Source: Avena insularis (Eukaryota; Streptophyta; Magnoliopsida; Poales; Poaceae). Taken from it: a DNA stretch of 64,000 bases. A program made the position numbers and the translations under genes. Below the pieces are notes generated by a model that worked only from the letters and a program-made list of their open reading frames with translations, was not told the origin of the DNA and ran no database searches. The stretch is taken from assembly GCA_023614405.1 (NCBI GenBank), contig CM042697.1:160308149-160372148 (forward strand). Direction: 5' to 3'. This document shows, piece after piece, positions 37,335-48,249 of the stretch. How positions within the stretch are numbered: the first letter of the stretch is position 1; the number at the start of each line of letters is the position of its first letter.

Positions 37335-38684
37335 TGATACGTCTAAAACGTATCTACTTTCTTGAACACTTTGCTATTGTTTTCTCCTCTAAACTTGTGT
37401 GGTTTGGATACAACTAACACGGACTGACGTTGTTTTCAGCAGAATTACCTTGGTGTCTTGTTTTTGTGCAGAAAATGAACTATCAGGAAAAATCCCGGAA
37501 AATATGCCAAAAATTATATTTCACCAGAAGATCCACGGAGCCAGAAGGGGAGGCGGAGGGAGGCAGGGGCCAGACCCACCAAGGCGCGCCCACGACCCGC
37601 GCCTAGGGAGGTCCCAGCCACCCCATGCAGCTCCTCGGCCTCCCTCCGCGCCTATAAGTTGCCTTCTGACCTAAAAACTCAGGGGGGGTCGATAGTTTTC
37701 CAGAGAGAGTTCCTCTCCGCCGCCACTAGAAACCAAGATTCAGATCCAGAAACCCCGTTCTAGCACCTTGTCAGGACAGGGAATTTGGAGAGGATCATCG
37801 CCATCGTCATCACCAACGCATCTCCATCAACCATCGATGTTTCCCTCATCCATGAGTGAGTAATCCCCCACTGTAGGCATGGGGATGGTAGGGATTGGAT
37901 GAGTTCTATCATGTAATGGAATAAGATATGTTAGGGGCATAGTGCCTAGTATCTCTATTAGTGCTATTTGACTTTGTTACAACTTGTTGTGCTTAATGCT
38001 TGTCACTAGGGCCCGAGTGCCATGATCTCAGATCTGAACTTATTATTGAATCATTATGATAGTATTGTTTGTGATCTTATCTGCAAGTTGTGTACACATA
38101 TCATTGTCCGGATCCAAAGGCCCCAAAGTGACAATAATTGGGACAACCGGAGGGGATGGCTGTGGTGTGAGGATCACATGTGTACACGGAGTGTTAATGA
38201 TTTGCTCCGGTGATCTATAAAAGGAGCACCTTAATTGCTAGTAGTTCCCTAGAGGCTCTGCTGCCACGGGCTGGCTGGACAGAAAATGTTGTGCAAGTTC
38301 TCATTGCGAGCACGTATGACTATATTTGGAGCACATGCCTAGGATTGTTTAGTACTTGGATGCTTGTTATTATTTATCTGCAATTCCCTAGGTCTTGAAG
38401 TTACATGTTTAGACTCGTCCATGCATAGTCTGTCCATCCATCCCTATGCCTACCGCACTCAAATCCTAACGTACTGTTACTGTTACTATTGCTCTTGTTT
38501 CACTGTTGTTGCTGTTGTTGTTGCTACTGATAAACTTCTATGAGAAAGAACTATTTCCAGGTGCAGCTGAACTGACAACTCAGTTGTTAAGGCTTGCAAG
38601 TATTCTTTGGCTCCCCTTGTGTCGAATCAATAAATTGGATAATACTACCCTGAAGACTGCGATCCCTATACTTGTGGATCATCA
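37335..38684 (+). repeat. Left LTR of element E (1350 bp)
   Basis: It runs from TGATACGTCTAAAACG to CTTGTGGATCATCA and pairs with 45620-47011. The right copy is about 40 bp longer, mainly from a longer GTTGTTGCT-type simple-sequence stretch near 46800-46840. Confidence 0.93.
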
Positions 38685-38715
38685 AGACTATTTTTGGCGC
38701 CCGTTCTTGGGAGCA
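38685..38715 (+). other. Element E primer-binding site (Asp-tRNA-like)
   Basis: TTTTTGGCGCCCGTTCTTGG follows the LTR by a few bases. The TGGCGCC core is that of the Asp-type primer site usual in grass Athila-like elements (TGGCGCCGTTGCCGGGGA). Matches after the core are imperfect. Confidence 0.65.
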
Positions 38716-38770
38716 TAGTTTTATTTGTAAGTTCACTTGGATCTATTATTGTTCACCTACTCCTTTCATC

Positions 38771-41437
38771 ATGGGAAGTCTCGTGATGGAAAGTTCCTAT
38801 TTTACCATCCACTACAAGAAGAGGTATAGTCCTAAACATTTCGCTGCTCTTGATTCATCGTGCATTATAAGTAAGCTTGTCACACCACCACCACATACTC
38901 ATGCTACACAATGCTGCTACTCTTGCTGAAACTGCTTTTGATACTCATGATGTTACTTCTACTGTGCTTGATGCGAGTGGTTCATTAGGTCCTTTTCTAG
39001 ATGCTACTATGGTTAGTCTAGGAAATACCAAAACTCCTAGTGAATACATTGTTACACCTGTTAGCTCACCTGACTCTAGTGAGAGTTTTGACATTAATGA
39101 TGGTTACATAGAGCTCACTGATGAATTTGTTGAAGAGTGCCGAAACACACATGGTGCTAGTGCTATTAAGAGTCTCCTTGTTAGATGTACTATTATGCCT
39201 AAGAAGTCCTATGATCCTAAGTTTGCCACCTCTCCCATAGATATTAAAGATAAAGATTATGATTTCTCTCTTGATTTATCTTATTTAGATATTGTTGAGA
39301 AAGAACCGTTTTGTGGTACTGAAAATGAGAGTGTTGTGGCTCATATGAATGAGCTTTCTACTATGAGTGCTTTGTTCTCTGATGATTCTAAATTGTGCAA
39401 GTACTTTGTTGCTAAGATCTTCCCTTTTTCACTAAAAGGAGAAGCTAGGGCTTGGTTTGATAGATTACCTCCTGGTTCCATTGATAGCCCTGATTGCTTG
39501 ATTGCTTCTTTCTTCTATAAATATTTTCCTCCCAGTGCTAGACATGCTGCTTTGCAGAGACTTTTTGATTTTAAACAGGGAGAAGAAGAGAAATTGCCTG
39601 AGTCATGGAAACGATTATGTTCCTTGATTCAGGCATATCCTGGATGTCCATTACCTCAGAATGAGCTTCTTGATATTTATTATATGGACTAACTGATGAT
39701 TCTAGGACCTACCTAGATAGCTTTGTTGATTGTGTTTTCAGGAAAAGGACTCCTACAGATGTTGAAGAATTAATGAACAAGATAAGCAAGAATTATGATG
39801 ATTGGACTTCAACTGAGTTGAATACACCTGAGCCTATTACTCCTGAACCAGTTGTTCCTGAACCAGTTCCAACACCAACAACAAAGAAGAGGGGAGTTAT
39901 TGCATTAAATGATGAAGTGATGAAGGAAGCTAAAATGTGTCTAAAGGAGAAAGGTATTAGAGCTGAAGATGTGAAGAATCTACCTCCTATAGAAGAATTA
40001 TGTAAGCCAAATCCCCACTCATCTACTATTGAGGTACACTCTCTCCAATTTAATGAAGGCGATATTCCTTATGGTAAGCCTCCTGATCAATGCTTAGAGG
40101 AACTTGACACATTTATTGTTAAACAAGGTAATTTTAATAAACAAGTTCAGAATCATTTATTGGAAAACTCTAGAGCTATCCATGAGTTGAAAGATATTAT
40201 GGAAAGAACTTCTAATGATATTAAAATGCTTTGTAAACACTTTCAAATGGTTCAAACCCAACTTGATCAACTTGCTAAGTTGCAAAAGGATATGCTAGTT
40301 AATGCTTCAGGAAATAAACATGCTTATGGAATTAGAACTAGGAGTGGTGAAGCTACTCAAGATCCTTTATATCCTGAAGGATACCCTAAAATAATAGAGC
40401 AGGATCCCCAACAAGGTGAAGAAAGTGGTAGTCCTCGTAAGAGGAAGAAAAAGAAACATAAGAAAGTTGAGGAACCACTTGAACCTGCTGTAGATCCTAA
40501 TAGTATATCTGTCTCTGATGCTGAAACTGAGAGTGGCAATATTGACGAGTCTCCTGATAAGGAGGAAGTTGAGGAAGAACCTGAGAAACACACTAAGAAC
40601 ACTAGGTACACAAAGGAAGATTTTATTGCTAATAAACATGGTAAAGAGAGAGAACCTTGGGTGCAGAAACCTATGCCTTTTCCAGGTAAGAAACACAAGT
40701 CAAAGGAGGAAGAACACTACAACAAGTTTTGTGAGTGGATGAAGCCTTTATTTCTGCAAATTCCTTTGACTGATGCTATTAAATTGCCTCCTTATTCAAA
40801 GTATATGAAGGATATTGTCTCTAATAAAAGAAAGATCCCTAATGAGGAGATTTCTACTTTGCTTGCTAATTACTCCTTCAATGGTAAGGTTCCAAAGAAA
40901 CTTGGTGATCCAGGTATACCAACTATTCCTTGCTCCATTAAGAATAATTATGTTAGAACTGCTTTATGTGATTTGGGAGCTGGAGTTAGTGTTATGCCTT
41001 TTTCTCTCTACAAGAGACTCCAGCTAGAAAAGTTGATACCTACTGATATATCTTTACAAATGGCTGATAAGTCAACTACTGTTCCTGTTGGTATATGTGA
41101 GGATGTTCCTGTTCAAGTTGCTCATAATTGCACGGTTTTAACTGATTTTGTTGTGCTTGAAATGCCTGAAGATGATAATATGTCTATTATTCTTGGGAGA
41201 CCTTTTCTTAATACTGCAGGTGCTGTTATCAATTGTAATCAAGGAAAAGTAACATTCAATATTAATGACAAATATCACACTGTCTATTTCCCCAAGAAGG
41301 TTGTTAGAATCTATTGCCTGAATTCTATTGAAAATATTGAAGGCATCAAGGTTGGAGAAATATATTGTCCCATTCCACAAGAAAATATTGAAACTATTAT
41401 GATTGGGACCATTGCTATCAAGTATGAGGTAACATAA
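38771..41437 (+). pseudogene. gag-pro: Element E gag-protease (two frameshifts)
   Basis: The likely start is ATG 38771 (MGSLVMESSYF). A shift near 38895 moves into the frame of MLHNAATLAETAFD (38901). The capsid-like domain contains FSLKGEARAWFDRLPPGSI and FFYKYFPPSARHAAL, typical of Athila-type gag. A one-base shift near 39685 moves to the frame that runs to the TAA at 41435-41437. That part includes a Pro/Glu-rich hinge, a lysine-rich KRKKKKHKK segment, an acidic stretch and an aspartic protease with C-D-L-G-A-G at the active site and ILGRPFL. No zinc knuckle is obvious. RT and integrase do not follow. Confidence 0.85.
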
Positions 41438-42282
41438 TCACCTTGTGGAATGCAAAGTTTAGTCTCATATAAGATTGTTTTGGTAATAAGACTTGATCAA
41501 CCTTGTTAACAAAAGGATTTTAATGAACAAAATAATGTTTCCACTGTGGTTATACTTGCTTTCTTTTTCTTTTCTCCTTCCTAGTCTTTGCTTTAGTTTT
41601 AGTTTTGCTAGTTGTTTGCTTGTTTGAGTTTCTTAGAGCTCCTATAGTTTGGCTTTTGGTTTGCTTTTGCTTCTTCTGAAAAAACTGTTTCTGCGAGAAA
41701 ATCAATTTTCATACCCTGAAAATTGGCCAAAAATAAAGTTTCCCGAAAAATCCCAAAAAATTCAAAATAATTTTTTCCTTGAAAAAAGGGGCAGAGTGGC
41801 ACCTGAGATGACCCAGGGGGCCACTCCTAGGCCCCACACCCATGGTAGGCGCGGCCTACCTAGTGGTGGCGCCTAGGGGGGTCTGTCCCACCTAGGGCCC
41901 TCCAGGCTGCCTCCTCAAAGCCACCTTCTTTCTTTCTCCCGAAAAACACCGGAAAACTTGCTCAAGCTCGAGTTCTTGATGTTCTTGCTCGCGATTTTTG
42001 ATCTCCTTGTTCAGCCCATCTTAAGTGATGATTTTTGGAGGGTTTGCTCCTTGGTATGTGCCTCCTCCACTTGTCCAATTAGATTTGTGATTGGTAGATT
42101 GTATCTTGAGTATTTTTCTACTGTAGGTGAAAGGTTGTTTGAGCTTGCATGCTTTTCTATGTTTAGAAACTTTCTTTTGATGCATGTGTAGTCCTCTAGC
42201 AAGTTCCTATAGTAGTTGCTCATCATTTATCAACTTAGAAATCACTTGGTTTGATGGTTGTCTAAATATTTCAGCAAGGAAG
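41438..42282 (+). other. Element E spacer with 3' splice-site-like signal before ORF2
   Basis: This is a noncoding spacer. Near its end (about 42260-42274) a pyrimidine-rich TTGTCTAAATATTTCAG precedes CAAGGAAG and the ORF2 ATG. That is a good plant acceptor, so ORF2 may be translated from a spliced subgenomic RNA. No donor was assigned. About 41680-41960 contains a G/C- and A-rich stretch resembling LTR promoter-proximal sequence of this family. Confidence 0.5.
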
Positions 42283-43389
42283 ATGAGTGCTTATCCACTG
42301 AATCAATATGACTTGATGGTGCATGAGCCAATGAAGGTTCATCATGAGGAGGCAGTTTTTCCTACCATATATCCATGCCATGAATTTATGAGAGCTGCGG
42401 GGATCCTCCAAGATTTCCAAACTTTGGTTACAAATGCAGGGTTGGAGCACTTTGTTGAAGGTGAACCAATCCAATATGTTAAGCTAACCATGGATTTTGT
42501 GCAGGACTTCCGGTTCACTTGGTCTACTTCTAATCCCATGGTCCATTACAAAATATATAATATACCTGTCGACATGCCTTTTGCTAATTTCTATGTAGCA
42601 ATTAGAGTACCTAAGTGGGGATCTTGTGAGAAGATCAAGGAGAGGCCCAAGTCACTTGTTGATTTGTATGCTGAGGTTTGCCAAGGTTTCGACTTCTCAA
42701 AGGAAAGTGGTAAAATTCGGAACATCCAGCTCCCAGCTATTAGATACTTTGCCTATTTCATTACCAAGTGCGTTCTTGCTAGAAAGTTGTGTTCTTTCGA
42801 TCTAGATTTTATTGCAGCTGCTCTTAGTAGGAATAGTTCTTATAGTTTGGGTGCTTTGATAGCTCACCGTCTCACCACTAACCGTGAGAAGGGTGGAATT
42901 TGTGGAGGTCTCATTGCTTTTAGGTTGCTAGCTTTCCATGGTTTAGAGCCTCACTTTTTAGATTTTCAGTTCTCCATAGAGAGGCTTGATATTGAATCTA
43001 TGATTCAACATGGTTTTGTTTCTTTGGGAGCTAATGTGAGAAGTTTTCCATATGAACTATCTTTTGCCCAGCAAGGTCGGAGAAAGGGTAGGACTGAGAA
43101 AATAGTTTATTTGTCTGCACCTGTTTTGTTTAACTTTGATAACAGGCAAGGATGGTCACTTACGGAGGAAGAGGTTGACACATATGTTGGGTAACTCTCC
43201 CAGCAAGAGGAGAATGTTGAAGAGGATGCCGAAGACAATTCGGTTCAGCCCTCCAACTTGAGAGAGTCTTCATACCAGCAGCCCTCATTTGATTGGGGCG
43301 CGTCTTCTTCTTCTTCTTCATCACAGGTGCCTGACTATGATCATTCCTATGATGACCCACCAGCATGGGGGTACTATCCGCGCTATTGA
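42283..43389 (+). pseudogene. Element E ORF2, unknown protein, one internal stop
   Basis: It starts at ATG 42283 (MSAYPLNQYDLMV), chosen because it sits directly after the acceptor signal. The 369-codon frame has one TAA at 43192-43194 and a natural stop at 43387-43389 after AWGYYPRY. The protein looks mostly globular (LPAIRYFAYFITKCVLAR, RLLAFHGLEPHF), with a Ser-rich and acidic C-terminus and no signal peptide, transmembrane helix or enzyme motif. By position it is where Athila elements carry their env-like or extra ORF. It may belong to the plant Athila ORF family, but the function is unknown. Confidence 0.72.
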
Positions 43390-45619
43390 GCCCCACTTAG
43401 GCCAAAAGCCTAAGCTTGGGGGAGGTACACCGATGTCACACTCATTTATATATCATGTTCGGTCGGTTCTTTGTATATCCATTGTTTTCGCTTTATTTTT
43501 GGTTCTTGTTGCTTCTTTCTCAAAAACACAAAAATACCAAAAATATTTTCTTTGTTTCTCTTGGTTTGTTTCTTTGTTTCTTTGCTTTGGTTTGCCTTAA
43601 AAGAAAAATCCAAAAAGATTTTGCTTTGTTTGGTTTACTTTGTTTTTGTTTGGGTTTTCTTTGTTTGCTTGTTTCTAAAAAATCGAAAACACCAAAAATA
43701 TTTGTTATTCTTCTTTGGTTTTGTGAGTTATTCGCAGGGTTCAGCCGTCCTCAGTGGGTTTTGGTTTCATGTTAATTATTCAAGTCACACAAGTGAAGGG
43801 CAATAATGAAGATTAAGACAACTCGAGGTGTGGTAAGAGGCTGGTAATGAACTCTACTTGTTTCATTTTTGTACATATACTCATCATTGTGAGCATGCTT
43901 AGCCTGTTTGTATAAGGTGTATGTCATTATGGATGCTTATTAGTTCTTGCTTGTCTATGATTAGCTCCAGCTTGCTAATAGTTTGTAGCATGTCATATGA
44001 ATGTTTGCTTGCATTGTTTTATTCATACATTGGTATGACATTGTGGTATCCTCCTCTGACTGTTCATGTGAATCGACTTGGCACATTCTCACGCATGCAT
44101 ATGACTAATCAATAGTCAGTAAGCCTCGATGATTTATTTTGCCTTAGAGTTCTTGTATCACTTTCATGCCATAATTAGTCCTGTTTTTTTGCAAGCATGA
44201 TTATGATAGTTATTGCTCTCTCATTTGTCGCTCCCTCTCTATTTCTAGCCTTCACTTGCACTGCGTATGTGCTCTACCTGTGCTTTCAAATTCCCAAAAC
44301 CAATATTGCCAGCTGAGTCCACCATACCTACCTATTAGCATCATTTGCTATTTCAGTGCATATTCCATATGCCTTGTTTTCTTCCAAAATAAAATGTTTG
44401 CCTGTTTTGAGAAAGTTAGTTAGTAAAGCTCTCATGAACTTGATGGCACACTTTATTCCTTGCACTTAATAATCTTGAACCATTGTGACTAGTCCATGAA
44501 AGTTATATGCTTACTTATTATATACTAGGAGTCAGCAGAACCGTGATGTCATGGAGAACGCTTTCAACACTTTTTGGATAATTCTATCCAATTGATACTT
44601 TGCTCTTTTGTTTATGGATGTCGACGATGTGAAATAAAAGGGGAAGTTGTTAGTTCATGGAGTTTATACATTGTGTTAGAGAAACGCCTGGGGCGCTAGC
44701 CTAAGCCATGCTTAATCATGGTGGAAACTTGCAGCATCACCATAATGAGCATCTATGAAGCTTCCTCAATGAAAAGCTATGCATATGGTAAATAAAAATA
44801 TTGTTGAGATTCTCATTGTCTGCTTGCCTTGTCATTTTGGTTATGGGAAAGCTCTTGTACCATGTGCAAGGGGTACCCCGTTGGCAGTTCTCGATGATAT
44901 GCATGTGTTTACAATGACAAGAACTTTCAGGTGACCAAAGTTGAGTAGCATGCGGAGCGACCCTCGTACTCAAGGGACTTGGGATTTCCAGTCTATGGTC
45001 TGTCAAGCATATGATTCAGAGTGGACCTCACTTTCACCTTAACCACATGAAGATGCCTATGATAGGGGCAATGAGAGCTCAAAGCTAATGAGTACCGTAC
45101 TTTCAGCATTAGGAAGCCTTTCAAACCTTCACAAAATCGTTTTCACAACTTTGTTGAGTCACCACTTATTCTATGAGCACCTTCTTGAGAGCATAGTTGT
45201 CATTCTTGTGTTTGTTCCAAAACTTGGTTAATTATGTCATGACTTTGATGCTTGTATATCTGATATCTTTATCTCTAGTCTTCATGTGAACTTCAGAGGT
45301 TCCTTGGCATTTATATTGTGCTCTTCAAACAAAGGCAAGCGAGATACCACTCTATCATACCTTATTATGAGCATTGCAATGTTGCTTATGTTTATGTTTC
45401 ATGCTACTTATTATTATTGAGTTGGTTTCTCCTCATAGCTTGCAATGACTATTGAGTAGACTTAGTTGCATACTCTTTATTATGAATTGTCTAAGCATCT
45501 ACACCTGTGCTGAGAATATTTACATCATATGAAGCAAAGTGTTCGTGAAAGTTCTTTTATCGCACTCAGTTTTCAACTGAATTGCTTGAGGACAAGCAAT
45601 AAGCTAAGCTTGGGGGAGT
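43390..45619 (+). other. Element E 3' noncoding region and polypurine tract
   Basis: No coding unit. It starts with AAGCCTAAGCTTGGGGGAGG (near 43410), a first polypurine-like tract. It ends with AAGCTAAGCTTGGGGGAGT just before the right LTR at 45620, the functional-looking one. The part from 44520 to about 45000 is clearly similar to 50030-50520 in element D. Confidence 0.7.
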
Positions 45620-47011
45620 TGATACGTCCAAAACGTATCTACTTTCTCAAACACTTTGCTATTGTTTCTCCTCTAAACTTGTGTGATTTAGATACAACTA
45701 ACACGGACTGACGCTGTTTTCAGCAGAATTACCTCGGTGTCTTGTTTTTGTGTAGAAAATGAACTATCGGGAAAAATCCCGGAAAATATTCCAAAAATTA
45801 TATTTCACTAGAAGACCCACGGAGACAGAAGACGAGACAGAGGGGAGGCCTAGGGGGCCAGACCCACACTAGGCGCGGGCCCACTGACCCCGTGCCTGGG
45901 GAGGTCTGGCCACCCCAGGCAGCTCATCGGCCTTCCTCCACGCCTATAAGTTGCCTTCTAACCTAAAAACTCAGGGGGGTTCGATAGTTTTCTAGAGAGA
46001 GTTCCGCTCCACCGCCACCAGAAACCAAGATTCGGATCCAGAAACTCCGTTCTGGCACCCTGCTGGGACTGGGAATTTGGAGAAGATCATCGCCATCGTC
46101 ATCACCAACGCATCTCCATCAACCACCGATGTTTCCCTCATCCATGAGTGAGTAATCTCCCGCTGTAGGCTTGGGGATGCTAGGGATTGGATGAGTTCTA
46201 TCATGTAATCGAATAAGATCTGTTAGGGGCATAGTGCCTAGTATCTCTATTAGTGCTATTTGAATTTGTTGCAACTTGTTGTGCTTAATGCTTGTCACTA
46301 GGTCCCAAGTGCCATGATCTCAGATCTGAACTTATTATTGAATCATTATTATAGTATTGTTTGTGATCTTATCTGCAAGTTGTGTACACATATCATTGTC
46401 CGGATCCAAAGGCCCCAAAGTGACAATAATTGGGACAACCGGAGGGGATGGCTGTGGTGTGAGGATCACATGTGTTCATGGAGTGTTAATGCTTTGCTCC
46501 GGTGCTCTATTAAAAGGAGCACCTTAATTGCCAGTAGTTCCCTAGAGGCCCCACTGCCACGGGCTGGCTGGACAGAAGATGTTGTGCAAGTTCTCATTGC
46601 GAGCACGTATGACTATATTTGGAGCACATTCCTAGGATTGTTTAGTACTTGGATGCTTGTTATTATTTATCTGCAATGCCCTAGGTCTTGAAGTTACATG
46701 TTTAGACTCGTCCATGCAATGCCCGTCCATCCATCCCTATGCCTACCGCACTCGAATCTTACCGTACATTTACTGTTACTATTGCTCTTGTTTCACTGTT
46801 GTTGTTGCTGCTGTTGTTGCTTTGCTGTTGCTACTACAAACTGTTGCTACTGATAAACTTCAGTGAGAAAGAACTATTTCCAGGTGCAGCTGAACTGACA
46901 ACTCAGTTGTTAAGCTTGCAAGTATTCTTTGGCTCCCCTTGTGTCAAATCAATAAATTGGGTAATACTACCCGCGAAGACTGTTGCGATCCCCTATACTT
47001 GTGGGTCATCA
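45620..47011 (+). repeat. Right LTR of element E (1392 bp)
   Basis: It runs from TGATACGTCCAAAACG to CTTGTGGGTCATCA (47011), followed by the target duplication CTTGC. It partners 37335-38684. Confidence 0.93.
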
Positions 47012-47347
47012 CTTGCTTCCATCTTTGTTTCAGTTTTCCTTTTGTATCTCCCATGTCAACAACAATTCAGAAGCTCTTTTCTAGCACCGTTACCACTTGT
47101 ATTTCACTATCTCTTCGCCAAACTAGTGCACCTATACACCTAACAAGTGTATTAGGTGTGTTGGGGACACAAGAGACTTCTTGTATCTTGATTGCAGGGT
47201 TTCTTGAGAGGGATACCTTTGACCACTTCCTCCCTGAGTTCGATAAACCTTGGGTAATCCACTTAAGGTAAACTTGCTGCTGTTCTACAAACCTCTACAC
47301 TTGGAGGCCCAACAAATGTCTACAAGAATAGAAGTGCATAGACATCA
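47012..47347 (+). repeat. Left LTR of element D, remainder
   Basis: It continues the D left LTR after element E (47012-47016 is E's target duplication). It ends GTGCATAGACATCA at 47347 and matches 52316-52659 of the right LTR. Confidence 0.88.
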
Positions 47348-47385
47348 AGCTATTTTCCAAGGCCGCTGTCGGGAGGTATAGTAAA
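47348..47385 (+). other. Element D degenerate primer-binding site
   Basis: AGCTATTTTCCAAGGCCGCT, continuing GTCGGGAGG, lies where grass elements have TTTTCTGGCGCCGTTGCCGGGGAGG. The core TGGCGCC is damaged here. Confidence 0.5.
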
Positions 47386-47479
47386 GGTACTCACATCCTC
47401 CGGTGTGAGTGCTCGAAGTTGTTTCCTTTAGATTCTGCAATTTTGTCTTTTTGTTTCTTGTTTTCATTAGTTACGCTTA

Positions 47480-48249
47480 ATGGAAAACAACAAAAAAATT
47501 AGAGAGCTTTATAGCATTTATCTTGAGTTAGGACATGAAGTGTTTGAAGAGAAAATTAAAAAACTGTTGGAGCTTTATTTGCATGCTAATAGCAATGTTA
47601 TTAGTATGAAATCTTTGGACACCATTTTTGCTAATTCTATGGAAAAGCCTAAGCTTGGGGAAGCTAGTTTTGATGAAAATGATCTTTTTAGTCCCCCAGC
47701 TTTGGAAGATAGCTATTATATTGCTTATGATGATACCAAACCTCCAATATATGATGATTACAATGATGAATATGATATTTTCAGTCCACCTACTATTGAG
47801 GAGAAAATAAATTATGATTATAATATGCCTCCTAATTTGATTATTATGGTGATGAGACTAATGATAATAGCTATTTTATTGAATTTGCTCCCACTACAAT
47901 GAATAAGAATGGCTATGCTTATGTGGAGAGTAATAATTATTTTATGCATGTGGCTCATGATAAGAATGTTTTATGTGATAGTTATATTGTTAATTTTATT
48001 CATGATGCTAATGAAAGTTATTATGAGAGAGGTAAACATGATTTTATGCATCTCAATAATATTAAGTTTCTCCTCTTTATGTTGAAAATCTTGAAGTTAC
48101 ACTTGTTTTGCTTTCATATGCTTGTTGCTTTGTGCTTTCATGAATTGTTTCTTTACAACATTCCTATGCATAGGAAGTGGGTTAGACTTAAATGTGTTTT
48201 GAATTTTCTTCTTGATGCTCTATTTTACTTCAATTCATATTTCTTATGA
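47480..48249 (+). pseudogene. Element D private ORF, broken
   Basis: The start is ATG 47480 (MENNKKIRELYS). The frame runs to 47902; a shift in the last part leads into a second frame (47899-48249, MNKNGYAYVESN). The protein is Asp/Tyr-rich (IYDDYNDEYDIFSPPTIEE) with a helical N-terminus. A long hydrophobic, Leu/Phe-rich C-terminal part contains RKWVRLKCVLNFLLDALF. There is no gag, protease or polymerase motif. It is the only coding trace in the element. The function is not recognised, and whether a protein was ever made is uncertain. Confidence 0.6.

Larger units (their letters stand above)
37335..47011 (+). mobile_element. Element E: Athila-like non-autonomous gypsy element inside D's LTR
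   Basis: Its LTRs are 37335-38684 and 45620-47011, starting TGATACGTC and ending GTGGATCATCA (left) or GTGGGTCATCA (right), with a perfect target duplication CTTGC (37330-37334 and 47012-47016). Inside are a TGGCGCC-type primer site, a gag-protease gene of Athila type, a second ORF and a long 3' noncoding region ending in AAGCTTGGGGGAGT. There is no RT, RNase H or integrase, so it needed a partner. LTR starts of this form are common in Triticeae Athila-lineage families. I do not assign a family name. Confidence 0.92.

Noticed and set aside
38812..38830. CACTACAAGAAGAGG, reminiscent of a CACTA transposon end
   Set aside because: It lies in the continuous gag leader of element E, with no second inverted end or 3-bp duplication.
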